DNA of 64,000 nt. It comes from Regnicoccus_A sp014224355 (lineage in GTDB: Bacteria; Cyanobacteriota; Cyanobacteriia; PCC-6307; Cyanobiaceae). The stretch covers positions 620,001-684,000 of the forward strand of contig NZ_CP154799.1 of the NCBI RefSeq assembly GCF_050920705.1. Direction: 5' to 3'. The position numbers were made by a program, and so were the translations under genes. The notes below the pieces were generated by a model, which saw nothing but the letters and a program-made list of their open reading frames with translations, ran no database searches and had not been told where the DNA came from. Positions 28,745-38,474 of this stretch are shown in pieces. Position 1 is the first letter of the stretch, and every line of letters begins with the position of its first letter.

Positions 28745-30520
28745 TCACGACGAACAGCTGTAGTGGGACACACCTCCGGCGTTGAAGAATTCCCTGGGCT
28801 TCAGGCGGTCGTACGTCGCCTTCACCTCCGCTGATGGCTCGTCGTAGGGATGGCTGAACACTTCCTGCAGCTCCTGGATCAGGCTGAAATCACCCTCCGC
28901 CGCCTGTTCATAAGCCGGTGCGATCAGCCATTCGCGCCAGGTCACGGCCGGGTTCAACCGTCGCATCGCGGCGGATGTCTCGCCGAGGTCGCCGTTGGCC
29001 GTGATCTGATCACGCCAGCGCTTCAGCCAGCGGGTCCATTGCGCATCAAGTTCTTCAGAACTCGGCAGATAGAAGCTCTCCTTCAGAGCTGAGAGTTGCT
29101 CGGGGATGTCAGAGAGCCGGCGGAAGAAGATCGTGTAATCCACCTTGGAGAGCACCATCAGCTCCAGCAGCTCGTTCACCAGCGCGGCGTCATAACTGCT
29201 CAGGCCGAGCTTCCTGGCCCACATGACCTCAAGCTCCTGCTGCATCGCTTCGGCGAAGCCCTCCCGGATCTGATCCAGCCGCGCCAGGGCCTGCGTGTTC
29301 TCTGCGAGCAGCGGCCTGATGGCGGCCCAGAACATCTGGTAGTTGGCTTCGGCCGCCACCGGTTGGTTGAAGAAGCTGAAATGCTCACCGCCGCCGGTCC
29401 AGGGCTGAAATCTGGGATCGAACAGTTCGCAGAATCCGAAGGGGCCGTAGTCGAGGGTGTAGCCACCGGCGGCGCAGTTGTCGCTGTTGAAATTGCCCTG
29501 GCAGTAGCCCACGCGGATCCAGTGGGCCACCAGGGCGGTGAGCCGTGAGCGGAACAACCGCGCCAGCTCAACCACCTGATCGCTGAACTCCAGACCCGGA
29601 TCGATCTCCGGCCGGTAGTTCCGCTCGATCAGGTGCATCACGATCATCCGCAGCTCGTTCAGAGCCTCCGGATGCGCACCGCTGCGTACGCGACGGGCGA
29701 ACAGCTCCAGTTGGCCCACCCGCAGAAACGATGGCGCCACGCGGGTGGTGATCGCCGCCGGGTTGTCCACCAGGATGTCGGGATCGAGGGACCTGGAGTT
29801 CGGGGAGTACCAGGGCCTGCGCACCGTTTCGGATCGGGACGCATAAAGCGTCAGGGAGCGTGAGGTGGGAACCCCCAGGGCGTGCATGAACTCCTGCGCC
29901 AGAAACTCGCGCACGCTGGAGCGGAGCACGGCGCGTCCATCGGCGCCACGGCAGTACGGCGTCGGACCTCCACCTTTCAGTTGCATCTCCCAGCGCCGGC
30001 CGTTGAAGACGCCCTCGAACACGGAAATGGCCCGGCCATCGCCGTAGCCGTTACCGGTGCCGAACGGGCACTGCTGGATGTATTCGGTGCCGTAGATCGA
30101 GAGGGCATAACCGGTCGCCCAGCCAACCGGTCGCATCGGCTCCCGCGCCACGGTGATGTCGCCGGAGAACAGACGGCGGAAGTGTTCGTCGTGGGCCAGC
30201 TCATCGCTCAGGCCCAGTTCGTTGAAGAGGGTTCTGCTGTGCGCCACGTACTCCGGCGCTGGAATCGGGGTTGGCGTCACCGGCACGTAATGACCGGAGA
30301 ACACCTGGCGGGGCCGGTGATCGTGGCCATCGCCGGTGGCCTGAGGATCCGCCTGCAGGGAATCCATCAGCGAATAATCAGCCCGTTGGGCAAACTCTGC
30401 GAACGTGGTTGTCGCCGTTGTGATCGGCGCTGCTGTCGGCACTGCTGATGGGACTGTTGTCGGCACGGGTCTCTCGGGTGTGGCGCGGCCTGGGCATGGC
30501 CCTGACGTTGAGGTCCTCAT
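28745..30520 (-). CDS. selO: Protein adenylyltransferase SelO (YdiU/UPF0061)
   Basis: SelO is a pseudokinase-fold enzyme that transfers AMP to protein Ser, Thr or Tyr residues. Family blocks are clear: QLKGGGPTPYCRGADGRAVL then RSSVREFLAQEFMHALGVPT, GYCQGNFNSDN and TLDYGPFGFCELFDPRF. The frame is open from 30703, but I prefer the ATG at 30520 because the upstream residues include sequence echoing DUF3427 debris. The ending HYSCSS is short of a selenocysteine or Cys-redox tail typical of some members, though a Cys is present four codons... three residues from the end. Length about 590 residues, intact. Confidence 0.85.
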   Translation of the reverse strand: MRTSTSGPCPGRATPERPVPTTVPSAVPTAAPITTATTTFAEFAQRADYSLMDSLQADPQATGDGHDHRPRQVFSGHYVPVTPTPIPAPEYVAHSRTLFNELGLSDELAHDEHFRRLFSGDITVAREPMRPVGWATGYALSIYGTEYIQQCPFGTGNGYGDGRAISVFEGVFNGRRWEMQLKGGGPTPYCRGADGRAVLRSSVREFLAQEFMHALGVPTSRSLTLYASRSETVRRPWYSPNSRSLDPDILVDNPAAITTRVAPSFLRVGQLELFARRVRSGAHPEALNELRMIVMHLIERNYRPEIDPGLEFSDQVVELARLFRSRLTALVAHWIRVGYCQGNFNSDNCAAGGYTLDYGPFGFCELFDPRFQPWTGGGEHFSFFNQPVAAEANYQMFWAAIRPLLAENTQALARLDQIREGFAEAMQQELEVMWARKLGLSSYDAALVNELLELMVLSKVDYTIFFRRLSDIPEQLSALKESFYLPSSEELDAQWTRWLKRWRDQITANGDLGETSAAMRRLNPAVTWREWLIAPAYEQAAEGDFSLIQELQEVFSHPYDEPSAEVKATYDRLKPREFFNAGGVSHYSCSS

Positions 30521-30683
30521 CCTGGCGAGCCTGCCGCCATCGGTGGCACGGCGGTTGAGGATGGGTTCGAGCTTGAACTCTGCCGGCGCCGGGCGGGAGA
30601 TTCCGGCGGCCTGGATGCCGGGCTGTGGCTTGGCCTGGCAGCGGGGTTCTGGGCTGATCAAGGCTCCAGCATGGACATCGGTC

Positions 30684-30998
30684 TCAGGCAGCCCAGAGAT
30701 CATGGGCGCCGATGGGCGTGGCCCGTCGTTTCAGGGCCGTGGCCTGAATGGCGTAGTGCTCGCAAATGCCTGGACCCTGGGGATAGAGAACCGGTCCCTG
30801 CCGGGCCAGGGTCTGCAGGAGCCGCGGGGTGGCGTTCCGGTGCAGGCTGCCTTCCGCTCCGCGCAACAGTTCGGCCCAGGTGATGAACGACATGGCCAGC
30901 GTGTCGTTCTCACTGAGGGCGTCGATGTGCTCGGCAACCTGGGGCGGAGGATTCTTGCTCAGGTAGATGAGGATGTTGGTGTGGAGGAGGTGGATCAC
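30684..30998 (-). pseudogene. VapC-like PIN toxin, truncated and active-site mutated
   Basis: The GTG start at 30998 overlaps the upstream stop (GTGA). The protein opens MIHLLHTNILIYLSKN, where PIN RNases have LLDTN, so the first catalytic Asp is His. The second acidic position is kept in SFITWAELLRGAEGS. The frame ends GAHDLWAA at 30684, losing the last quarter with the remaining acidic residues. It is almost certainly inactive as an RNase. Confidence 0.8.
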
Positions 30999-31114
30999 AA
31001 CGCCTCGCGCTCCTGCACCGGCAGCTTTTCGGCCTGCTGCTGCTCCAGAGCCTCCACGACCTCGGCATCAAAGCCGCTGAGTGCCTGAAGCAGGGCCTGG
31101 CTGTTGCCGTTCAT
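30995..31114 (-). pseudogene. VapB-like antitoxin, internally deleted
   Basis: The segment reads MNGNSQA, the hallmark of the AbrB-type swapped-hairpin of VapB, preceded in frame by SRVF. It then jumps to FDAEVVEALEQQQAEKLPVQ and EREAL, the usual VapB C-terminal tail. The middle (normally ...VRLPKEFR...) is missing. Its stop overlaps the toxin start by the usual 4 bases. The upstream residues to 31231 look non-native. Confidence 0.65.
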
Positions 31115-31295
31115 GAACACGCGGCTTGGCAGCGCTTCCACAGGACCAGCCCCGACGTGTGTACGGGGGTGTCTCCGATCTGCTGGAGCGACGGCGTTCT
31201 GCTTTCCGCGCGATGACGCACCCAGCCACACAATTCGCTCGTGATGGGGTTGGCATGACCGCGGGGTTGGCGGTTGAGCGGTGAGATCTGGATCG

Positions 31296-32048
31296 TCACC
31301 GCCCAGCTGCGGGAAGCCGCTCGAAGGCGCCGAACTTGCCGATCACCTGGCCACTGGCGTCGTAGGTCACCACCTCCAGGGCGCTGGAGCCATCCAGTGG
31401 CATCGCCAGCTGGATCACCGCATCCCCCGTGCTGCAGGGTCCGGGCCTGAGCGTGAGCCGGGCCACTCCGAACACCAGATCCGTCGGCTGGCTGGGCGGC
31501 ACCAACTGATCGGGATAGCGGCCATTGCGGCCCCAGGGGAGGTTCTCCACGCTGTAGTCGCTGTCGCAGATGCCGTTGGCCTTGTTACCCCAACGGATCC
31601 GGTTCGGCTCCACCGTGAGCACATCGATCACCGCCCGGCCGGCCGTGCTTTGCCCCTGCCAGCGGCCCAGGAAGAAATTGTCGCCCTCCCAGCCCTTCGG
31701 TTTGGGGGTCGCCGCCGGGGCCGTGGGCCACACCACCTGCAGCGTGTACTGCCCCTCCCGCTGGAAGCGGAGACCCGTGCCGGTGGCTCGGCGCTGGTAG
31801 GTGCGGCCCTGTTCGGCGCTGGGGAAGCTGAAGGCCCAGGATCCGAAGCGCACGTTCACATTGCCCTGCCGCTGGCTGAACGTGCACGGCCCCTCCTCCA
31901 CCGGCACGGTGTGATCGTGACGGCTGAGGATGCAGGTGGCCTCCGTGCTGTCGGCCTGCGCCGGTGGCGCGGCGACAGCAGCGGCGAGCAACAGGGCCAG
32001 CGGCAGCAGACGCACCGGGCAGATCCGCTCAGCCCCAACTCTCGACAT
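31296..32048 (-). CDS. Exported protein of unknown function
   Basis: A 250-residue protein starting at the ATG at 32048, with a Sec signal peptide (VRLLPLALLLAAAVAAPPAQA, cleavage after AQA near residue 32). The mature part has four or more Cys (TCILSRHDHT, EGPCTFSQ, NGICDSDYS, GPCSTGD) that could pair in the periplasm. Patterns such as FFLGRWQGQSTAGRAVIDV suggest a beta-rich fold. I do not recognise a family. The open frame upstream of 32048 is the shadow of the ATPase gene. Confidence 0.7.
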   Translation of the reverse strand: MSRVGAERICPVRLLPLALLLAAAVAAPPAQADSTEATCILSRHDHTVPVEEGPCTFSQRQGNVNVRFGSWAFSFPSAEQGRTYQRRATGTGLRFQREGQYTLQVVWPTAPAATPKPKGWEGDNFFLGRWQGQSTAGRAVIDVLTVEPNRIRWGNKANGICDSDYSVENLPWGRNGRYPDQLVPPSQPTDLVFGVARLTLRPGPCSTGDAVIQLAMPLDGSSALEVVTYDASGQVIGKFGAFERLPAAGR

Positions 32049-32062
32049 CCCCGCCGGCCTCG

Positions 32063-33186
32063 TCAGACCCCAGTCAACGACGGCCAGCGCCAGGCGCCCC
32101 GCTCCAGGGTGGTCTGACCCTCCACCACCGTGGCCCCCAGCTCCCGTTGCAGCACCACATGACGGCAGAGCTCCGACGCGGCAAGCTCCTGGATCAGCTG
32201 TGGCGCATGGGCGATCACCCACACCTGGGTGCGCTGCGCCGCTGCCTCGATCAGCCGCGCCAGCGGTGCCAGCAGGTCGGGGTGGAGGCTGGCCTCCGGT
32301 TCGTTGAGCACCAGCAGCGGCGGCAGCCGGGGGCTGAAGAGCGACGCGGTGAGCAGCAGGTAGCGCAGCGTGCCGTCCGACAGTTCGGCGGCCTCCAGCG
32401 GACGCAGCAGGCCCGGCTGATGGAAGCGCAGCCGGAACAGTCCCGCCTCGGTGCCCACACTGAGATGGCAACCCGGGAAGGCATCGGCGACCGCCTGCTG
32501 CAGGCCGCTGCCGTCGCCGTTTTCCAGGATCGTCTGCACCGCCGCCGGCAGGTCGCCGCCGTCGCCGGCCAGGGCGAAGCAGCGGGTGCCCACGCGCGGC
32601 TGCCGGGCGGGCGCGCCGGCATCGGTGCGGAAGCTGTCGTAGAAGCGCCAGCTGAGGATCTGCTCGCGCAGCACGTGCAGCTCGGGCTGCTCCTGCGGGT
32701 CGGCGCCGCTCTGGAACAGGCTGCGGTCGGGGTGCTGCTGGCCGCCGCCGCGGCTGAGCACCGCGCGGGGGTGGAAGCTGGCGCCGGCCCAGATCCATTC
32801 CCCCTTCAGGGCCGGATCCAGGGCGAAGGCCGTGTGCCGCTCCTGTGGATAGCCCAGTTCGATCGCATAGGAGAAGGGATCGGCTGAGAAACCCAGCCGC
32901 AGGCGCACCGCCTGCTTGCGCGGGCCGCCCTGCACGGGCTGCTCGCCGCGGCGCATCGCCCGGCTCAGGCGTTCCGGTCCTGCCCACAGCGCCGCCGGCA
33001 GGCCCCCTCCCGGGCCAGGGCCCCCACCAGCTCGCCGCGGGCGGCGGCCACGATCAGCCCCAGGGCCCGGTGAAGGTTGCTCTTGCCGCTGCCGTTGGCT
33101 CCGCTCACCAGCGTCAGCCGATCCAGCGGCAGCACCACGTTCTGCAGGGAGCGATAGCCGCTCACGGCGAGCTGGCCGATCGTCAC
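32063..33186 (-). pseudogene. AAA-family predicted ATPase, one-base frameshift
   Basis: An SMC/RecF-like ATPase of the AAA_21 type. From the GTG at 33186 it reads VTIGQLAVSGYRSLQNVVLP and the Walker A SGANGSGKSNLHRAL. At about 32998-33004, in a G run, the frame shifts by one missing G; restoring it gives ...REGGLPAALWAGPERLSRAM and continues into the downstream frame. That part holds the signature AELSDGTLRYLLLTASLFSP and the Walker B LLVLNEPEASLHPDLLAPL. The rest is intact, so a sequence error is plausible. It overlaps the upstream gene by GTGA. Confidence 0.85.
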
Positions 33187-33784
33187 TCTCCGTCGCCGAG
33201 GAAGATCAGCGACCCGCTGGGCGCCCAGAGCACACGGCCGCTCTGGCCGGGATAGCCCACCCTGCACCAGGTGCCCTGGCTGTTGGAGGTGCACTCGAGT
33301 TTGTCGAGCGTTTCGCCCGACACGCCCATGCCGGCAATCGCTGAGCCGTAGTTCGGCTTGGCATAGAGGGTCACGGTGGGCTGGCCGTGGCCGCTGAGCT
33401 TCACCTTGCTGTGGGCCTGGTGATTCACCGCCGGGGCGGCCTTGCTGCGCAGGCTCGACACCGAGATCCGGTTGCCATCCCCACCCTGTTCGATCAGCTC
33501 GAAGCTGTGGTGGCCGCTCATCAGCCAGAGGCGGCCCTGCTCATCGCGCATCGGGCGCCTGTCGGTGGTGGGAGGGCCGGCCGGTACGAAGCGAAAGATC
33601 GCACCACGGCTGAAGGTGATCTCGAAGCCCCCCTGCCCCAGGGTTTGGTCGTGCAGGTCTGCTGGGTTGTGTTCATCCAGCAGTCCACGCTCTGGTCAGC
33701 GGCGACCGGGTTCTGGAGAGCGAGGGCTCCGGCGATGCAGCCGGCGCCGAGGGCAGCGAGGCTGAGGGCGCGACGGAGTGGCAT
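33183..33784 (-). pseudogene. Exported SH3-like protein, frameshifted
   Basis: The ATG at 33784 starts a signal peptide (MPLRRALSLAALGAGCIAGA, then ADQSVDCW). The homologous continuation (QTLGQGGFEITFSRGAIFRF, then RPMRDEQGRLWLMSGHHSFE) is in another frame from about 33655. The C-terminal part (GTWCRVGYPGQSGRVLWAPS) resembles bacterial SH3 domains that bind cell-wall material. The stop overlaps the ATPase start, so the two were co-translated. One missing base would restore the frame. Confidence 0.75.
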
Positions 33785-33932
33785 GAGGGGAAAGAACTTG
33801 GCTCGGGCATTCTGCGACCGCTGGTGCAGCACACCGTTCTGCATCCAGCCCTGGTCACCACCAACCCAGCGGCTCCCAGCTAGCCAGACAACCCACCGGG
33901 CCCCACGCCGCCGTCCTGACCATCCGCAAGCC

Positions 33933-34760
33933 ATGAGCATCGAACTGGCGGAGTGCAGCATCGCCGAGCTCCAGGCCACCTTCGCGCAGGGCTCATGCAG
34001 TGCCCTGGAAGTGTGTCAGGACTGTCTCGAGCGCATCGGGGCGATCGATGCCACGGGGACCACGCTGCGCTCGGTGATCGAGATCAATCCCGACGCCGAG
34101 GCGATCGCCAGAGCCCTTGATGTGGAGCACCCCGTGCTCGTGAAGGACAGCCTCGACACTGCCGACCGGATGATGACCACCGCCGGCTCCCTGGCCCTGG
34201 TGGGGAACATTTCCGGCCGCGATGCCTTCGTGGTGCAGCGGCTGCGGCAGGCGGGTGCCGTGCTGCTCAATGTGCTGGCGGGCCGCGACCCGGACGACCC
34301 CGCCACTGAGCCCGCCGACGACCACCGCCCGCCGGACTACCTCGCTTTCCTCGATCCGGCGGCGCTGCAAGGTGCCCGTCAGGGCGTGGCGCGGGAATGC
34401 TTCGGGCAGCACGAAGCCACCGATGCGGTGATCGAGCAGGCGCAGGCCAAGAGCGATCCGGGGGAGCAGGCCTGCCGGCAGGTGATGGCGGAGCCCTGCG
34501 TGATCGATTCGCTGGTGGGCGATCACATCCTTCCGGGTGGCTGCTCCACGCCGCCGGCTGTGGCGGGCTATCCCCAGATCTCCGTGCCCGCCGGTTCTGT
34601 GCACGGCCTGCCCGTGGGGCTGTCGTTCTTCGCCGGCGCCTGGCAGGACAGCAAGCTGCTGGGCTACGCCCATGCCTTCGAGCAGGCCACCCGTAACCGG
34701 CGGCCGCCGCGGTTCCTGCCCACCCTGGGGGCCGATCGACCTCAGCCAGGATCCTTGTAG
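33933..34760 (+). pseudogene. Amidase-signature protein with catalytic core deleted
   Basis: The N-terminal part is typical of amidase-signature enzymes: ELQATFAQGSCSALEVCQ and HPVLVKDSLDTADRMMTTAG with the catalytic Lys in VKD. After LRQAGAVLLNVL the frame jumps to DPDDPATEPADDHRPPDYLA, and the Ser-rich GSSxGGS core with the cis-Ser and nucleophile is absent. The C-terminal VAGYPQISVPAGSVHGLPVG and FFAGAWQDSKLLGYAHAFEQ match the family end. At 275 residues it is a little over half the usual size. It is open but cannot be catalytic. Its 3' end overlaps the convergent methyltransferase. Confidence 0.85.
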
Positions 34761-35773
34761 GCCACCACGGCGCTGGAGGGTCCCTCCAGCGGGATCGTCT
34801 CGAAGCGGCTGAAGCCGGCATTAGAGCACCACTGGCGGAACTCAGCCGCGGTGAAGTCGAAGGCGTCGCCGAACTCGATCAGCATCATCAGGGACATGAA
34901 CAGCCCGAAGCTGTTGCGGCGGCGGGCGTCGTCGATGAACGCCTCGATCGCGATCAGCGCGCCCCCTGCCGGCAACGCCTCGAAGGCCCTGCGGATGAGG
35001 GTCTGTTTCCGCTCAAGGTTCCAGTCGTGCAGGATCATCCCCATCGTGATCAGCTGCGCCGGCGGCCAGGGATCCACGAAGAAATCGCCGGACACGGCGC
35101 GGATCCGCTCCTCCAGGCCGGCTGTAGCGATCCGGCGCTCGGCGATCCGCGTCACGGGGGGCAGATCAAAGCTCACGCAGCGGATGCTGGGGTGCACGGC
35201 GGCCACCTCACGGCAGAGCAGCGCATCGGCTCCGCCGATGTCGGTCAGCGTGTCGTAGGAGCTGAAGGGGAACGCCCTCGCCAGGGCCTGGAAGTTGCAG
35301 AGCGAGGAGCCGTTCATGGCGTTCATGAAGGCCTCGAGCCGCTCCGGATCGGCGTTCATCGCCTCGAAGAACGGTGTGCCGGCATGCTTCGCCTCGTTCT
35401 GTGGCAGGCCGGTGCGCAGGGCTTCGGTGAGGTCGGCCCAGAAGCGGTAGTCGCGCAGCTCCCAGATCTCCGGCAGCCCGCCGATGTACTCCGGCTGGCC
35501 GCGATCCAGAAATCTTGCGGTGGCTGGCGTATTGCCGTAGAGCGCCTGGGGCCCGTCGCCCTCGCGGGCCAGCATGTCCACCGACACCAGCAGATCGAGG
35601 AAGTCGCGGGCTGGCCGGGGCTGCAGTTCGAAGGCGTCGGCGATCTCTTCGCACGTCATCGGCCCGGCCGCCAGCCGCGTGTGCAGCCCGAGCCCCACGG
35701 CCGTGAGCAGCGCCTTGGACACGCCATAACCGCTGGCGATGGCCAGGATGGCCGAGGGGTCAGGTTCGCTCAC
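34742..35773 (-). CDS. SAM-dependent O-methyltransferase (family 2)
   Basis: This 343-residue protein resembles acetylserotonin/caffeate-type O-methyltransferases that act on small hydroxylated molecules. A winged-helix dimerisation domain (GYGVSKALLTAVGLGLHTRL, MTCEEIADAFELQPRPARDF) precedes the Rossmann part with LTDIGGADALLCREVAAVHP, RAVSGDFFVDPWPPAQLITM and MILHDWNLERKQ, whose His is the usual catalytic base. I start at the GTG at 35773; longer in-frame starts give an unlikely basic N-terminus. The glycine motif is DIGGADA instead of DVGGGxG. Part of a small-molecule cluster. Confidence 0.85.
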   Translation of the reverse strand: MSEPDPSAILAIASGYGVSKALLTAVGLGLHTRLAAGPMTCEEIADAFELQPRPARDFLDLLVSVDMLAREGDGPQALYGNTPATARFLDRGQPEYIGGLPEIWELRDYRFWADLTEALRTGLPQNEAKHAGTPFFEAMNADPERLEAFMNAMNGSSLCNFQALARAFPFSSYDTLTDIGGADALLCREVAAVHPSIRCVSFDLPPVTRIAERRIATAGLEERIRAVSGDFFVDPWPPAQLITMGMILHDWNLERKQTLIRRAFEALPAGGALIAIEAFIDDARRRNSFGLFMSLMMLIEFGDAFDFTAAEFRQWCSNAGFSRFETIPLEGPSSAVVAYKDPG

Positions 35774-35937
35774 GGGCACGCAGGGGAGACGCCACACCAG
35801 GCCGACCGGATGGCGATCGCATCCCTTCACCGTATCCACGGCGCGCCGGTGCGGCACCCCGCCCAAAGCACTTCCCCGCTCGATGCCGGGTCCACGGCCG
35901 TTGCCACGATGCAACCAACCCACCCCCCATCGTGGGC

Positions 35938-36254
35938 ATGAGCGACGCCGCCATCCCCAGGCCCTCGAACCCGTCACTCAGGCTCGCCGTGCCTGCCCTG
36001 ATGGTGGTGTGCATCGTGGATGTGATGGGCCAGGGGCCGGCCTTCCCGATCTTCGACACGCTGCTCCTCAAGGCCGGCTCAGGTTTCCTGCCGGAGGCAA
36101 CCTCCCGATCCCCTTGCGGAGCTTCCCGTTGCTGGTGGCATCGCGGGCCATCAACGGCTTCACGTCCGGCACCCAGCCGATCGCCGCGGCAGCGATGATC
36201 GATCCGGCTCGCAACGAGGCGGAGAGCACCCGCAACCTCGGCCTGGCCAACGTG
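35938..36254 (+). pseudogene. MFS transporter, N-terminal fragment
   Basis: The start reads MSDAAIPRPSNPSLRLAVPA then LMVVCIVDVMGQGPAFPIFD, the first membrane helix of a major facilitator. A frame change near 36090 gives LRSFPLLVASRAINGFTSGT then QPIAAAAMIDPARNEAESTR, a recognisable loop 2-4 region. The sequence stops at about 36254, where an oppositely oriented peptidase fragment begins. Most of the 12 helices are missing. Confidence 0.7.
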
Positions 36255-36868
36255 GGCGATAGCCGCCGAACTCTTCTCCGGCCATCACCGGTTCCACGGC
36301 AAGAATCCTGTCCTTGCCGACCCTGGACACCACCAGCATCCGGAAGCGCTGCACAAGCTCGGGTGTGTTGTAGGTGGCGGGAGTGGAGTCCTTCGTGATC
36401 GTGACCTCCGGCATCCGATCCTCGGCAACGCCGGCGGCGATGGCTTCGCCTCTGGCAATGCGGGCAATGCCCTCCAGCAGCTGCTGCCGGATCTCCGGCC
36501 GTGAAGCTGCCCACGCTCACCACCGCGGACTCCAGGGGATTGATCTCCCGGCTCACCAGGGTCTGCAGCGCCAGCACCACATCCGGCTTCGGAAAGCGCC
36601 GGAAGAGGCCGTCGTCAAGCATCATCCCCGCCCCGCGCCCGAGTTCCTCGGCCGGCTGAGCGATCATCATCAGCGTGCCCGACCAATCACGCCTCACCGA
36701 GGCAAGACGGCGCAGCGTGGCCACCCAGGCCGCCATGTGGGTGTCTTGCCCGCAGGCATGCATCACTCCGACAGGCTGGCCGTCCTGGTTGGTGGATCGG
36801 ATCCGGGAGGCGAACGGCCAGCCAGTGGCCTCGCTGACCGGAAGGGCATCCATGTCGGGGGCGAAGGG
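36255..36868 (-). pseudogene. M20 amidohydrolase, rearranged fragment
   Basis: The upstream part encodes MDALPVSEATGWPFASR and VGVMHACGQDTHMAAWVATL, the metal-binding ACGHDxH motif but with Gln for the first His. MIAQPAEELGRGAGMMLDDG follows. In another frame, PEVTITKDSTPATYNTPELV and AVEPVMAGEEFGGY are the C-terminal catalytic-domain end. Several frame changes and missing blocks, plus loss of the metal ligand, show an inactive M20D-type (hippurate hydrolase-like) gene. Its end abuts the MFS fragment. Confidence 0.75.
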
Positions 36869-36907
36869 TTGAAGGCACGGCTGTGCATGTGCATCCCGTT
36901 GCTCGGA

Positions 36908-38455
36908 TCATCGGCCCAGCACCAGCTGCCGGTACTGTCCCAGCGCCTCGCGGTGGTCGGTGTCGGCCCTCAGGCCGATGAAGCCGTCGGGCCGCACCGC
37001 CAGCAGGGTGAGGGGGCCGAGGCCCAGCCCGGAACTCTCCTCCAGCCGTATGGACTCCACGGCCTCCACCAGCCGTGAAGCCGCCGTGTCGGCCTCTTTC
37101 AGCTGGGCCCGCAGTTCCGCGAGTGCCTCCGGATCGGCCTCGGGGCCGGCGAGCAGCAGCAGCGTGTGGCCGCGCCGGTGGGTGAGCTGGTGCAGATGGG
37201 CGGCACCGGCCCCGGGCGGCAGGGCGATCGTGGTGGGCAGCCGCTGTCCGGCGCCGAGGGGTGGTTTCTCGCTGCCGGCGGTGATCGCCGAGCCTGCGTA
37301 GTTCACGTTCAGCTCCGCTTCCGCCACCGCCTCCTGCGCGCGGGACGCCGGATCGGCCAGCATCGCGGCGATCACCCGGTCGCGCGCGGCTCGCTCGCCG
37401 CTCCTCTCGAGCAGCTGGGCCTGGTCAGCGGCATCGCTGGAGCGGGTGACCTGCTCGGCCACCGGCCTGCGCTCCTGCTCGTAGCTGTCGAGCAGGGCCG
37501 GGCCCGCCACACCGTGATGCACCAGGGCCAGCTTCCAGGCCAGGTTGGCGGCATCCTGCAGGCCGCAGTTCAGGCCGTGGCCCTTGGCGGGGGAGCACAC
37601 GTGGGCGGCATCGCCGGCCACGAACACCGGCCCGGCCCGGAAGACGCTGGCCACGCGGGTGTGGCAGTGGAAGCGGCTGGGGTTCTCCACGTCGTGGAAG
37701 CGGGCTGAAGGCAGGTAGCGCCTCAGCGCAGCGGTGGCCTCCGACACCAGATCGCTCTGCTCGGTAGCGGGCCGCATGTACACCCGCCAGCGCTGCCCGG
37801 GCAGGGCCGTGAGGATCAGCGGCGAGGTGTCGAGGTAGGCCGCGTTGGCCTCGTAGGTATCGGCCCAGCCCTCCACCACGGCATCGAACACGGCCCAGGC
37901 TCGTGGGATGGCATGACCCTCGAAGCCGATGCCGCTCAGCTCGCGGGTGGTGCTGCGCAGGCCGTCACAGCCCACCAGCCAGCGGGCCTCCACGGTCTGT
38001 TCCTGCTCGCCGCAGGCGATCGTGGCGGTCACGCCGCCGTCATGGGGCTGGAGGCCCTGCAGCCTGCAGGAGCGCTGCACGCTGCCGCCGTGGCGCTCGA
38101 GATGGCCCGTGAGGATTGACTCGGTCACCTCCTCGGAGAGGCCGAGGTTGAAGCCGTAGCGGCTGCCGCTGCCGGCCAGGTCCACCTCCCCCAGCCGGCG
38201 GCCTTCGGCATGGATCAGGAGGCGGCGCTGGCGGCAGCCGGCCGCCAGGAAGGCCTCCTCCAGCCCCAGCGCCTCGAACAGCTCCAGCGACAGCGCATGG
38301 ATCACCGTGGCGCGGTCCCAGTGCAGCGCCTGGGCCCGGGCATCGATCAGCAGGGTGGGCACGCCCCGGCGCTGCAGCTCCGCCGCCAGCAGCAGGCCGG
38401 TGGGGCCGGCACCCACCACGAGCACGGAGGTCCGGGGGGGAAGCTGCGACAACAT
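36908..38455 (-). CDS. FAD-dependent aromatic-ring monooxygenase
   Basis: A 515-residue flavoprotein of the PheA/TetX/UbiH type that hydroxylates aromatic or polyketide substrates using NAD(P)H and O2. The Rossmann FAD motif VLVVGAGPTGLLLAAELQRR is near residue 11, the DG motif appears in LVGCDGLRSTTRELSG, and the GD motif in VFVAGDAAHVCSPAKGHGLN then CGLQDAANLAWKLALVHHG. The thioredoxin-like C-terminal region (HTLLLLAGPEADPEALAEL) resembles larger phenol hydroxylases. It lies 19 bases after the PIG-L gene, likely in one transcript with it and the SMP-30 gene. Substrate unknown. Confidence 0.88.
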   Translation of the reverse strand: MLSQLPPRTSVLVVGAGPTGLLLAAELQRRGVPTLLIDARAQALHWDRATVIHALSLELFEALGLEEAFLAAGCRQRRLLIHAEGRRLGEVDLAGSGSRYGFNLGLSEEVTESILTGHLERHGGSVQRSCRLQGLQPHDGGVTATIACGEQEQTVEARWLVGCDGLRSTTRELSGIGFEGHAIPRAWAVFDAVVEGWADTYEANAAYLDTSPLILTALPGQRWRVYMRPATEQSDLVSEATAALRRYLPSARFHDVENPSRFHCHTRVASVFRAGPVFVAGDAAHVCSPAKGHGLNCGLQDAANLAWKLALVHHGVAGPALLDSYEQERRPVAEQVTRSSDAADQAQLLERSGERAARDRVIAAMLADPASRAQEAVAEAELNVNYAGSAITAGSEKPPLGAGQRLPTTIALPPGAGAAHLHQLTHRRGHTLLLLAGPEADPEALAELRAQLKEADTAASRLVEAVESIRLEESSGLGLGPLTLLAVRPDGFIGLRADTDHREALGQYRQLVLGR

Positions 38456-38474
38456 GAATCAGCGGCGATGCGGT

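Noticed and set aside
32049..32987. N-terminal half of the long minus-strand frame 31296-32987
   Set aside because: It overlaps the ATPase gene in another frame; only the part from 32048 has a signal peptide and normal composition.
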